From NCBI RefSeq assembly GCF_013408655.1, contig NZ_JACCBP010000001.1, positions 4,399,060 to 4,463,059 of the forward strand: DNA of 64,000 bases, read 5' to 3'. The translations under genes and the position numbers were made by a program. Below, in pieces: positions 8,845-17,263 of this stretch (within the stretch, counting starts at the first letter, position 1; each line of letters begins with the position of its first letter). Source of the DNA: Pigmentiphaga litoralis. Lineage in GTDB: Bacteria; Pseudomonadota; Gammaproteobacteria; Burkholderiales; Burkholderiaceae_B. The notes beneath the pieces are model-generated. The model was not told the DNA's origin and made no database searches. It saw nothing but the letters and a program-made list of their open reading frames with translations.

Positions 8845-9780
8845 ATGATTCGAACTATGGCCTATAACGAACCGCAAATCGAAGCCCACTTTTCTGGGCA
8901 CGAAACCTTTCCGCTTCGTCAGATGTGGTTGAAGAAGGCTTTTGACTGCGCCGATTCGCGATGGACCGTTTCTAAAGAGACATTTTCTGATGAGAAGGCT
9001 ATCGCCACCTTTGGCGTTGGTCGAAACATGGTCTCATCCATCAAACATTGGGCGCTCGCTTGTGAAGTGATGCGTGAAGAAGCTTCGAAGAAAAACTTCG
9101 TCATCAACGACGTTGCGCGCAAAATTTATGTGGATGATGGTTACGACCCGTATTCGCAGTACCCAACGACGGCGTGGTATGCACATTGGTGTCTCGCTGG
9201 GCGTGGAACTCGTTCGAGTACATGGTTTTGGCTTTTTAATGTCCTGAATGTGCAGACCTTCACGCGCGACGAGATCATGCCAACGTTGGCGAGGTTTGCT
9301 CAGTCGATCTCTGCGGGTAAAAAAAACCTATCTCATGCGACGCTTGCACGTGACCTGGAAACTTGCGTTCGAGGATACGCGCCGCGCTCGGCCTCTAGTT
9401 CAGTTGAGGAGGCGGCTGAGCCTATGCTCGCCGAATTGGGGCTGATCCAAGAAGAACGCAGAGGCGTCTATTCGTTCCGCCGTGGTCCGAAGTCCTCCCT
9501 TGCCGACGCCTTCTTTGCTTGGGCTCTTATTGATTTTTGGGACCGATATCATCCCGGCGAAACTTCTTTAACCTTTGAGTCCATTGCTTATGGACTAGGT
9601 TCGCCCGGCCGGGTATTTAAGCTAGATGAAGAGTCGATCGCAGAGCGCCTTTTTGGACTGTCGAGTCTAACGGAAGGTAGATTGAATTGGTCGGACACTT
9701 CGGGACTGCGTCAAATCTACCGGCGCGAATTAGATGTCGGCAATTTCAAGCGGGCCATGATGGAAAAGTCGTATGAGTAA
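8845..9780 (+). CDS. sspB: SspB-like DUF4007 protein of DNA phosphorothioation
   Basis: The protein has 311 residues with the DUF4007 hallmarks: FSGHETFPLR at 16-25 and FGVGRNMVSSIKHW at 56-69, followed by a segment rich in Trp and Tyr (YPTTAWYAHWCLAG, STWFWLFNVL). SspB proteins carry DUF4007 and nick DNA during single-stranded phosphorothioate insertion in SspABCD systems. It overlaps sspC by 8 nt, indicating coupled translation. The start is ambiguous: ATG at 8845 is taken here, but the in-frame ATG at 8857 (MAYNEPQ) is equally possible, and neither has a clear Shine-Dalgarno sequence. The family assignment rests on the motif plus the neighbouring P-loop ATPase and PP-loop enzyme in the canonical B-C-D order. 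The DUF4007 call is firm; its nicking role here is inferred. Confidence 0.85.
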   Translation: MIRTMAYNEPQIEAHFSGHETFPLRQMWLKKAFDCADSRWTVSKETFSDEKAIATFGVGRNMVSSIKHWALACEVMREEASKKNFVINDVARKIYVDDGYDPYSQYPTTAWYAHWCLAGRGTRSSTWFWLFNVLNVQTFTRDEIMPTLARFAQSISAGKKNLSHATLARDLETCVRGYAPRSASSSVEEAAEPMLAELGLIQEERRGVYSFRRGPKSSLADAFFAWALIDFWDRYHPGETSLTFESIAYGLGSPGRVFKLDEESIAERLFGLSSLTEGRLNWSDTSGLRQIYRRELDVGNFKRAMMEKSYE

Positions 9781-12700
9781 AGCCCTGGAAATGCAAGTAG
9801 GCCAAGCAGTTCAGATTGCCCGCCATTATCGCCGTTCTGTGCGCATTGATGCGGATATTGGGCGGGCTGACGCACTCGATGGATATGTGCTAACCAACAC
9901 CGCTTGCAACGCGCTGTCTATTATGTGTCGGCAAGTCAATGGATCTAAAGATCGTGCGTTTACATGGACGGGACCTTACGGTGGCGGCAAGTCGTCCTTG
10001 GCCGTCGTTCTGGCATCTGCATTGTCGGCGAATAGTGGGGTACGTACACGCGCGACCGCAATTCTTGCCAACGAAGTGCCGGGCTTTGCTAAGGCTTTTC
10101 CGGTTTCCTCCAAGGGATGGCTCATTCTGCCGGTCGTCGGTAAGCGTGCCAGCATCGCTGTCGAGGTCGCAAAAGCTTTAGACAAAGCTCTTCCTTGTTC
10201 GGCAGCGCATGAAGCAAGCCAAGTGACAACGACACTCGTTAGCTTGGCTGAAGAAGGTCGTTTCGATGGTGTGCTGTTACTCGTAGATGAGATGGGCAAA
10301 TTCTTAGAAGCTGCCGCGGCCGGTGGTGAGGATATCCATTTCTTCCAGGACCTTGCAGAGAAGGCAGGACACTGCAAAGGCAAGCTCGTCATTGTCGGCT
10401 TATTGCACCAGTCATTCCGCCAATATGCCTCTCGGTTAGGCATTGAAGCACGCGAGGAATGGGCGAAAATTCAGGGGCGGTATGGCGATATTTCCTTTGT
10501 TGGCTCCGGGGACGAGGTTGTGCAACTGATCGGCAACGCGATCGAGTGCCACATCAAGCATCCTCTAAGTGTTGATACCGCTCGTACCATCGCAGCAGCA
10601 ATCGCCAATCGCCGTCCTAGCGTTGGTGAGGGCATGACCCAACTGCTCGATCAGTGTTGGCCGCTGCATCCGATCACAGCTGCCTTGCTCGGCCCTGCTT
10701 CTCGTCGGCAGTTTGGCCAGAATGAGCGCAGCGTTTTCGGTTTTTTGTCTTCGCTCGAACCGCATGGTTTCCAAGATTTCTTGCAGACGTGGGATAGGAG
10801 GGCCGCATACGGTCCCGATCGTCACTGGGATTATTTGAGAGCGAACCTTGAGCATGCGATTTTGGCGTCTCCGGATGGCCATCGCTGGGCACAAGCAGTT
10901 GAAGCAGTCGAGCGCGCCGAGGCCAAGGGTGCTGACGTTGTTGAGTTGGCGCTGGCCAAGGTTCTTGCTTTAATCGATATCTTCCGTGGAACATCTGGAT
11001 TGCTGGCGACTGAGGACGTGCTGCGCACTGCCATCCCGGGAACGCCTGAGAAAAAAGTACTTGCGGCACTCGAAAAACTGAGCCATTGGCGCGTTGCGGT
11101 CTTTAGGAAGCACATCGCCTCGTGGACCGTGTTTGAGGGCAGCGACTTTGATATAGACCAAGCGGTTGCAAAGGCGCGTTCTAGCTTTGTGGGTGTCGAT
11201 ACCGCCGTCTTGACCGGGATGGCAAATTTGCATCCTGTAGTCGCCAAACAGCACTATCATCAGACAGGCTCGTTTCGGTGGATGGGCGTTTCCCTGCATA
11301 CCTTGCAAGAAGCCGAGCGCCTTGCCGAAAACTATACCGGCGAGGGGGGAGAGTTTGGGCGTTTTGCCTTGGTGCTACCCGACCGTCAATCGGTCCAGCA
11401 AGACGGGATAGCGAAACTCGCCGCTTTGGAGAAAGACGGAGACAAGGCTGTAGTATTTGGAGTGCCGCCTAACTACCAGCTTATTGCGGACCTCGGGGCA
11501 GAACTATTATCGCTGCGAATCGTCGAAGAAACGAGCCCCGAACTCGATGGCGACTCGGTGGCAAGGCGTGAAGTAGCGGCTCGACTGTTGGCCGTCAAAG
11601 GCGCGCTTGAAGAGTCGTTGCGCGAAGCGGTTGCAAAGGCTCAATGGGTACTTGGAGAGAAGGCTGAAAGAGTAAAAAGTCTTGCCGCGCTGACCTCTGA
11701 TATGGCGAACACACGATTCGCGGAGGGCCCGAAGGTCTGGAGTGAGCTGATCAATCGAGACGTGTTGTCCACCAACAGCGTTAAAGCTCGACGCGATCTC
11801 ATGCACCGAATGGTCAACAATGGCGACCAACAACATCTAGGCATTGAAGGCTTCCCCGCTGAACGCGGTTTATATGAAACAGTTTTGTCTGAGCCGGGAC
11901 TGCACGGAGCAGTCGGCGAAAATGCCTGGGGTTTTAAGGCCCCCCTTCCAAACGACAAAGCGTGCATGTACGGCCTTTGGAATGCGACTAAACAGTTAAT
12001 TGTTGATGGCGGCATCAAGGGGCTTACGGCTACCGAGATCTATGATACTTGGGGTAAAGCACCGCATGGCGTCAAAGCTGGCTTAATGCCGGTCTTGCTA
12101 CTTGTGTTCGCGCTAACTCATTCCGATCATATCGCTGTTTACCGCGACGGCATGTTCGAGCCAAAATTGACCGATGTCGATGCAGATGAACTTCTGCAAG
12201 ATGCGCGCCGCTTTAATTTGCGTTGGGTCGACAAAGACAGTAATCATGCCGTCGCTCTTAAATCGATCGCGGCAGCGCTGAATGCCTGTGGTTTCCCGCC
12301 TGCTGGGCACTCGCCTCTCGACGTTTCACGTGGTCTTGTCAAACTGGTGTTTACTTTGCCGGCTTGGGCCAAACGCACCCACAACGTGTCGAAACAAGCA
12401 AAGTCGGTGCGCGATATTTTGCTGCGTGCAAGTGATCCCAACCGTCTTCTGATGATTGATCTGCCAACGACGCTCGGCGTCCCAATGATCGAGGTTGGGC
12501 CAATGATCGAGCTGCTGTTGAAGGAGCTGCTCGATGCGTATCCGCAGATGCTCCAGCGGGTCGATAGGGCAATGGCCGAGGCGCTCGATACAAACGAAGG
12601 TGAGGACTTAGAACTGCGCGAACGCGCAGCGCCAATTTCGAAGCTGGGCGCCGATCTTCGTCTCCAAAGTTTTGCATCTCGTTTGATGAAGCGAGACGGC

Positions 12701-13078
12701 TCCCTCGAGGCGATCGAGGGCATTCTGAGCTTGGCGGCGAACAAGCCGCCACGTGACTGGACCGATCTCGACATCGACAGTGCTTTATTGGCCGTCTCCG
12801 ATCTGGCGCTGGCCTTCCGCCGGGCGGAAGCCCTTGTAAATGTTCAAGGCCGTGCACTCGGCCGCGAAGCGATCTCCGTGGTGGTGGGAACCGGCGGCGT
12901 CTCCGTGGTGATAACTAAGACCTTTGAATTGGCGAGCCGCGACAAGCGAGTCGTCGAAGAGGCCGCATTGGACGTGCTCAGCCGTCTTGAGAAACTGGGA
13001 CTGAAGGGCGACCTGCTGTTCGCCGCGTTGGCCAAGGCCAGTTCGGCCTTGTACGAAAAGGAATTGAACAATGGCTGA
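9773..13078 (+). CDS. sspC: SspC-like large P-loop ATPase of DNA phosphorothioation
   Basis: The protein has 1101 residues, with a Walker A motif GPYGGGKS (67-74) and a Walker B GVLLLVDEMG (166-175, acidic pair 172-173). The rest is long, soluble and helical, with no membrane segments. Size, motifs and position between the DUF4007 and PP-loop genes match SspC, the ATPase that acts with SspB and SspD. BREX BrxC/PglY ATPases are similar in size and are the main alternative, but no BREX methylase or phosphatase is present. It starts inside the last codons of sspB (8-nt overlap) and its own last 8 nt overlap sspD, so all three are expected to be made in fixed ratio. Confidence 0.85.
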   Translation: MSKALEMQVGQAVQIARHYRRSVRIDADIGRADALDGYVLTNTACNALSIMCRQVNGSKDRAFTWTGPYGGGKSSLAVVLASALSANSGVRTRATAILANEVPGFAKAFPVSSKGWLILPVVGKRASIAVEVAKALDKALPCSAAHEASQVTTTLVSLAEEGRFDGVLLLVDEMGKFLEAAAAGGEDIHFFQDLAEKAGHCKGKLVIVGLLHQSFRQYASRLGIEAREEWAKIQGRYGDISFVGSGDEVVQLIGNAIECHIKHPLSVDTARTIAAAIANRRPSVGEGMTQLLDQCWPLHPITAALLGPASRRQFGQNERSVFGFLSSLEPHGFQDFLQTWDRRAAYGPDRHWDYLRANLEHAILASPDGHRWAQAVEAVERAEAKGADVVELALAKVLALIDIFRGTSGLLATEDVLRTAIPGTPEKKVLAALEKLSHWRVAVFRKHIASWTVFEGSDFDIDQAVAKARSSFVGVDTAVLTGMANLHPVVAKQHYHQTGSFRWMGVSLHTLQEAERLAENYTGEGGEFGRFALVLPDRQSVQQDGIAKLAALEKDGDKAVVFGVPPNYQLIADLGAELLSLRIVEETSPELDGDSVARREVAARLLAVKGALEESLREAVAKAQWVLGEKAERVKSLAALTSDMANTRFAEGPKVWSELINRDVLSTNSVKARRDLMHRMVNNGDQQHLGIEGFPAERGLYETVLSEPGLHGAVGENAWGFKAPLPNDKACMYGLWNATKQLIVDGGIKGLTATEIYDTWGKAPHGVKAGLMPVLLLVFALTHSDHIAVYRDGMFEPKLTDVDADELLQDARRFNLRWVDKDSNHAVALKSIAAALNACGFPPAGHSPLDVSRGLVKLVFTLPAWAKRTHNVSKQAKSVRDILLRASDPNRLLMIDLPTTLGVPMIEVGPMIELLLKELLDAYPQMLQRVDRAMAEALDTNEGEDLELRERAAPISKLGADLRLQSFASRLMKRDGSLEAIEGILSLAANKPPRDWTDLDIDSALLAVSDLALAFRRAEALVNVQGRALGREAISVVVGTGGVSVVITKTFELASRDKRVVEEAALDVLSRLEKLGLKGDLLFAALAKASSALYEKELNNG

Positions 13079-13910
13079 ACGCCATGTATTGGGTTTGTCA
13101 GGCGGGCGTGATAGCGCTGCACTGGCGGTGCACGTGCGGCAGACCATGCCCGAGGTGGAGTTCGAGTACTTCTTCACCGACACCGGCAAGGAGCTACCCG
13201 AGGTATATGAGTTCCTGGGTCGTCTCGAGGGCTATCTCGGTAAGCCAATTCTCAGACTGAACCCGCGGCGCGACTTTGATTTTTGGCTGCGTGAGTACGG
13301 TAATTTCTTGCCTTCGCCCCAAACGCGGTGGTGCACGCGGCAGCTGAAACTCGCACCGTTCGAGCAGTATGTGCGGCCAATGCTTGCGGCAGGCGATAAT
13401 GTGTTTTCGTATGTCGCGATTCGCTCCGACGAGGACTACCGCGAGGGGTATTCCGCAAAGCAGGCCAATCTCAAGGTTTTACTCCCATTCCGCGAGGCCG
13501 GCATAGACAAGCCAGGTGTCATCGAGATTCTGGAATCCTCGGGCGTGGGTATGCCTAGGTACTATGATTGGCGTAGCCGATCGGGTTGCACGTTTTGCTT
13601 CTTCCAGCAGAAGATCGAATGGGTGCGCCTGCGCGAACTGCATCCCGACGCGTATGAGGAAGCTAAGAGCTACGAAAAGACCGCTCTGGACAGTGGTTCG
13701 CCGTTCACGTGGACGCAAGGCGAGGCCTTGACCGAGCTTGAAAAGCCGGCACGAGTCATACAGATCAAGAAGGACTACGAAGTTCGCTTAGAACGAGAGA
13801 AGGCCCGTCGTCCCGTGAATCCCTTGCGCCAATGGGACGAACCGATCGACATCGATGATTTGTATGGCGAGGACGAGGGCGGCGGATCGTGCAACATTTG
13901 CCACAAGTAG
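13071..13910 (+). CDS. sspD: SspD-like PAPS-reductase/PP-loop sulfur transferase
   Basis: The protein has 279 residues. The PP-loop SGGRDS is at 10-15, and FFTDTGKELPE (34-44) and TRWCTRQLK (85-93, C88) are typical of the phosphoadenosine-phosphosulfate reductase superfamily. A CxxC pair follows at C173/C176 in SGCTFCFF, and a second CxxC (C274/C277) closes the protein. In phosphorothioation systems this enzyme (SspD, DndC-like) activates DNA and transfers sulfur supplied by a cysteine desulfurase. The gene overlaps sspC by 8 nt and is the last gene of the operon; 89 nt further on the core genome resumes with a LysR gene. The cysteine pairs could bind an Fe-S cluster, as in DndC; that is inference. 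Confidence 0.87.
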   Translation: MAERHVLGLSGGRDSAALAVHVRQTMPEVEFEYFFTDTGKELPEVYEFLGRLEGYLGKPILRLNPRRDFDFWLREYGNFLPSPQTRWCTRQLKLAPFEQYVRPMLAAGDNVFSYVAIRSDEDYREGYSAKQANLKVLLPFREAGIDKPGVIEILESSGVGMPRYYDWRSRSGCTFCFFQQKIEWVRLRELHPDAYEEAKSYEKTALDSGSPFTWTQGEALTELEKPARVIQIKKDYEVRLEREKARRPVNPLRQWDEPIDIDDLYGEDEGGGSCNICHK

Positions 13911-13999
13911 CAGCGAAGCAGGCGTACGTTTTGCGGGGTTCGAAGGCGATCCGCAACGCGATCGGGTATTAGCGCGGCAACAGGATCAGCTGCCATACA

Positions 14000-14887
14000 T
14001 CACCGCCGCATCTCCACCAACAAATCAAACAACAACTGCGCGACCGGGCTCAATGCCCGCCCGCGCCGGTGTATCAGCCCGATCTCGCGGCTGACGTCCG
14101 GATTCACCAAGGGCACGGTCGCCAGCGTGGCATGCCCCTTGGGCGGCATGGCCAGTTGCGGCACGACGCCGATTCCCACCCCTGCCTCGACCAGACTCAC
14201 CAGCGCCGGCACGTGCTGCACTTCGCAGAACCATCTGGGCCGATGCGGGCTGTTGGCGAGCGCCTGGTCCACCAGAAAACGGTTGCCGCTGCCTTGCGCC
14301 AGGCTGATGAAGTCGTGGCCGGTCAGGTCGGCCCAGGACAGCTTGCGTTTGCGCGCTAGCGGATGGTCGGCGCGCAGGGCCACGACGAACGATTCGCGCA
14401 ACAAGGAATGGAAGTCGATATCGGCATCTTGTGTGCCGATGTACGTCAGTCCGAAGTCGGCTTCGCCACGCGCGACGGCGGTCAGGATGACTGATGACGA
14501 TTCGTCGATGACGCGGATGCGGATGCGGGGGTAGCGCGCGTGATATTGGCGGATGACGTCGGGCAGGAAGTAGGCGACGGCGGAAGGGACGCAGGCGATG
14601 GTGACTTCGCCCGAGATTTTTTCGGCGACGTCTTGTACGCCGAGCAGGGCCGTCTCCAGCTCGTTCAGCACGTTGCGTGCTTTGGGGACGAAGCCGCGGC
14701 CGATGGTGGTGAGTTCGACGCGCCGGGTGGTGCGTTGGAACAGCTTTACGCCCAGGGCATCTTCCAGTTTGTCCACGCGGCGGGAGAGCGCGGATTGGGA
14801 CAGATGCATGGCGTCGGACGCGGCCCGAAAGCTGCCCAGGTCCGCCACGGCAAGATAGGCCCGCAAATCGGCGAGATCGAAATTCAC
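14000..14887 (-). CDS. LysR-family transcriptional regulator
   Basis: The protein has 295 residues from GTG at 14887 (VNFDLADLRAYLAVADLGSF), chosen because LysR proteins start at this helix; an in-frame extension to 14998 would run into the divergent gene. The N-terminal winged helix-turn-helix contains SFRAASDAMHLSQSALSRRVDKLE, and the rest is the substrate-binding domain with ITIACVPSAVAYFLPDVI-like sequence at its start. It is divergent from a Bug receptor gene with a 105-bp spacer, the classic LysR arrangement, so it probably controls that operon in response to its substrate. It lies directly next to the end of the phosphorothioation island but shares core-like base composition. Confidence 0.88.
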   Translation of the reverse strand: MNFDLADLRAYLAVADLGSFRAASDAMHLSQSALSRRVDKLEDALGVKLFQRTTRRVELTTIGRGFVPKARNVLNELETALLGVQDVAEKISGEVTIACVPSAVAYFLPDVIRQYHARYPRIRIRVIDESSSVILTAVARGEADFGLTYIGTQDADIDFHSLLRESFVVALRADHPLARKRKLSWADLTGHDFISLAQGSGNRFLVDQALANSPHRPRWFCEVQHVPALVSLVEAGVGIGVVPQLAMPPKGHATLATVPLVNPDVSREIGLIHRRGRALSPVAQLLFDLLVEMRR

Positions 14888-14931
14888 GCGTTTTGCACAA
14901 GAGTTGATCGAATCTTTGCACTTTACAGCAT

Positions 14932-14973
14932 ATTCGACCGTCCCGAGAATGACTGCACAAACCGATTCGACCG
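14932..14973. promoter_or_regulatory. Direct repeat ATTCGACCG in the LysR/Bug divergent promoter
   Basis: ATTCGACCG occurs at 14932-14940 and again at 14965-14973, 33 bp apart, in the 105-bp divergent spacer. Repeated TTGCAC-like words also occur at 14894 and 14916. These are plausible regulator contact sites, but no clear T-N11-A palindrome stands out. Confidence 0.3.
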
Positions 14974-14992
14974 GTGCTTTCTGGAGACGACA

Positions 14993-16003
14993 GTGCAAGT
15001 TTCAACCGTGACGGCCAGCCATGGCCGCATTCCTTTCTGGTGCGTGGCGACGGCGATCACCGCCGCCGCCATCGGCGTGTCGGCGCCGTCTGTTGCGCAG
15101 ACGTGGCAGCCGAGCCGCCCCATCCGTTTGCTGGTGCCGTATGCGCCGGGCGGCAGTTCCGACGTGATCGCCCGGGCCATTGCGACCGAGATGGCGAAGG
15201 GGCTGGGCAAGGCCGTGGTCGTGGAGAACAAGGGCGGCGGGCAGGGCACGATCGCGACGCAGGAAGTGGCGCGGGCACGGCCCGATGGCTACACGTTGCT
15301 GCTGGGCCATGTGGGCACGTTTGCCGTGAACCCGGCGACGATGCCCAACCTGAGCTATGACGTGAACAAGGACTTTGCGCCGATCACGTTGCTGGCGCGA
15401 TTGCCGATGGTGTTTGCCGTCGCCAGTGGCACGCCGGCGAACACGTTGGCGGAATTCGTGACGCTGGCCAAGTCCAAGCCGGGGGCGCTCAACTATGGGT
15501 CCGCGGGCAATGGCAGCGCGGGGCATCTGGCATTTGAAATGTTGAAGACCGCCGCGGGGGTTGACGTGACGCACGTGCCGTACAAGGGCACGGGGGCGCA
15601 GATTGCCGATCTGCTGGCGGGGCACATCGATGCCGCGGCGGCGGGCACGCCCGGGCTGTTGCCCCACGTGCAGGCGCAAAAGATCCGTCTGATTGCGGTC
15701 GGGTCGGCCAAACGTTTGCCGGTGCTGCCTGACCTGCCCACCGTGGCGGAACTGGGCTATCCGGGCTTTGAAAGTTCGCAATGGTTCGGGCTGCTTGCGC
15801 CTGCCAATACGCCGCCCGAGGTGATCACGCGCCTGAACGCAGAAGCGCTGAAGGCGCTGCGGTCGGACGCGGTTCAGCACCGGCTGGAACACGATTCGAG
15901 CGAGACGATGGGGCAGGGCCCCGCCGAATTCGCCACTTTCATCAAAACGGAAGGCGAGCGCTGGGCCAAGGTGGTCCAGGCCGCGCGCCTGCAAGCCAAC
16001 TGA
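14993..16003 (+). CDS. Bug-type tripartite tricarboxylate transporter receptor (TctC family)
   Basis: The start GTG at 14993 is preceded by GGAG 6 nt upstream and is followed by a signal peptide (WCVATAITAAAIGVSAPSVA, cleavage after AQ-like residues). The mature protein begins with RPIRLLVPYAPGGSSDVIAR, the Bug signature, and contains HVPYKGTGAQIADLLAGHID. Bug proteins are periplasmic solute receptors for carboxylates and related compounds. No TctA/TctB membrane genes are in the window, so this receptor is an orphan, as is common in Bordetella and relatives. It is the first gene of an operon with a malate/lactate-type dehydrogenase. The ligand is unknown. Confidence 0.9.
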   Translation: MQVSTVTASHGRIPFWCVATAITAAAIGVSAPSVAQTWQPSRPIRLLVPYAPGGSSDVIARAIATEMAKGLGKAVVVENKGGGQGTIATQEVARARPDGYTLLLGHVGTFAVNPATMPNLSYDVNKDFAPITLLARLPMVFAVASGTPANTLAEFVTLAKSKPGALNYGSAGNGSAGHLAFEMLKTAAGVDVTHVPYKGTGAQIADLLAGHIDAAAAGTPGLLPHVQAQKIRLIAVGSAKRLPVLPDLPTVAELGYPGFESSQWFGLLAPANTPPEVITRLNAEALKALRSDAVQHRLEHDSSETMGQGPAEFATFIKTEGERWAKVVQAARLQAN

Positions 16004-16096
16004 CGCTGCCGCGTCTTTCCAGGGAAGTCGGCCTGGCCACGCGGCACGCTGCGACGCCCACGACGCCCTGTCACCTATCGATCATCAGGAAATGCC

Positions 16097-17146
16097 ATGA
16101 CTCCGCAAACGAACGCCGCGACGGCGATGTCTGAACACGACCTTATTTCCCTGGGCACGCGTGCCTTCCAGGGCCTTGGCCTGCCGCAGGCGGACGCCGA
16201 AGACGTGGCCAAGGTGCTGGTGCTTGCCGATCTGTTCGGCCTCAGCACGCATGGCTTGAGCCGCATCGAATCGTACGGCGACCGGCTGAAGGTGGGCGGC
16301 ATCAATCCCACCGCGCAGGTCAGCGTGAACGCCGTGGCGTCGGCCATCCGATTGGTTGACGGTGACAACGGTGTGGGCCCGCTGGTGGGCATGCATGCCC
16401 TGCGGGCGGCCATGGAGGCGGCCAAGGCGTGCGGCGTGGGCGTGGCGTTTGCCCGCGGCAGCAACCATTTTGGGCCGATCTCGCCGTATTCCTTGATCGC
16501 GGCCGAGGCCGGTTTTGCCAGCATCATCGGCAGCAATGCCACCACGACCATTGCGCCGTGGGGCGGCAGCGATGCGCGCCTGGGCAATAGTCCCATCGGC
16601 TTTGGCGTGCCCAACCCGGGCGGTCAACCCTTCCTGCTCGACATGGCCATGAGCGTGGTGGCCCGCGCCAAGATCCGCAATGCATTGAAGCAGGGCGCCG
16701 CCATTCCGGACACGTGGGCGACCGACAAGGACGGCCGCGCGACGACCGATCCCAAGGCGGCGCTGGATGGATTCCTGTTGCCGGTGGGCGGCCACAAGGG
16801 CTATGGCCTGGCGTTGATGGTGGACCTGTTTGCCGGGCTGCTGTCGAACGCGGCCTACCTGACGCATGTGAAGTCGTGGGTCGATGCGCCCGACGAGCCG
16901 CAGAACCTGGGGCACTTTTTCATTCTGATCGATACCTCTGTGCTGGGGTCCACGGCGTGGCTGACGGATCGCATGAATGACTTTGCGTCGATCCTGCATG
17001 GCAGCCCGGCGGTGGAAGCGGACAAGCCGGTGATCGTGCCGGGCGAGATCGAGCTGAAGAAGCTGGCGCGCCATCGCGCGGAAGGGTTTGTGCCCGATCC
17101 GGCCGTGCTGGCGCAGCTGCAGGAATGCGCCGCGTTGACCAAGTGA
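16097..17146 (+). CDS. Malate/L-lactate dehydrogenase family oxidoreductase (Ldh_2 type)
   Basis: The protein has 349 residues. The LFGLSTHGLSRIESY segment near the N-terminus, GVAFARGSNHFGPISPYSL, GNSPIGFGVPNP and the late VGGHKGYGLALMVDLFAG are hallmarks of the NAD(P)-dependent Ldh_2 family (malate, sulfolactate, ureidoglycolate and related 2-hydroxyacid dehydrogenases). It is cytoplasmic, with no signal peptide. It sits between two Bug receptor genes on the same strand, so it probably oxidises or reduces the imported hydroxy- or keto-acid. The exact substrate cannot be read from the sequence. Confidence 0.88.
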   Translation: MTPQTNAATAMSEHDLISLGTRAFQGLGLPQADAEDVAKVLVLADLFGLSTHGLSRIESYGDRLKVGGINPTAQVSVNAVASAIRLVDGDNGVGPLVGMHALRAAMEAAKACGVGVAFARGSNHFGPISPYSLIAAEAGFASIIGSNATTTIAPWGGSDARLGNSPIGFGVPNPGGQPFLLDMAMSVVARAKIRNALKQGAAIPDTWATDKDGRATTDPKAALDGFLLPVGGHKGYGLALMVDLFAGLLSNAAYLTHVKSWVDAPDEPQNLGHFFILIDTSVLGSTAWLTDRMNDFASILHGSPAVEADKPVIVPGEIELKKLARHRAEGFVPDPAVLAQLQECAALTK

Positions 17147-17263
17147 GCTGAACCTGGGCCAGGGGCGGGGCGCGCGGCGACGTCGTCAAGCGTCGTCCCT
17201 GCCCCCGACCACGATGCCGCACATCCACGTCGGCACGAATCATAAGCATCATCGGAGGAAGAT

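Noticed and set aside
8558..8848. 96-codon frame ending in the sspB start (ATGA overlap)
   Set aside because: It starts with TTG, has no ribosome binding site, overlaps the inverted repeat, and has no recognisable sequence; the overlap may be chance.
3344..13910. BREX system (PglW-like kinase plus BrxC/PglY-like ATPase)
   Set aside because: No methylase (PglX) or phosphatase (PglZ) is present, while DUF4007 and the PAPS-reductase-like gene specifically point to SspBCD.
14540..14992. Long N-terminal extension of the first Bug receptor
   Set aside because: It runs antisense through the LysR gene; the GTG at 14993 has a good ribosome binding site and signal peptide.
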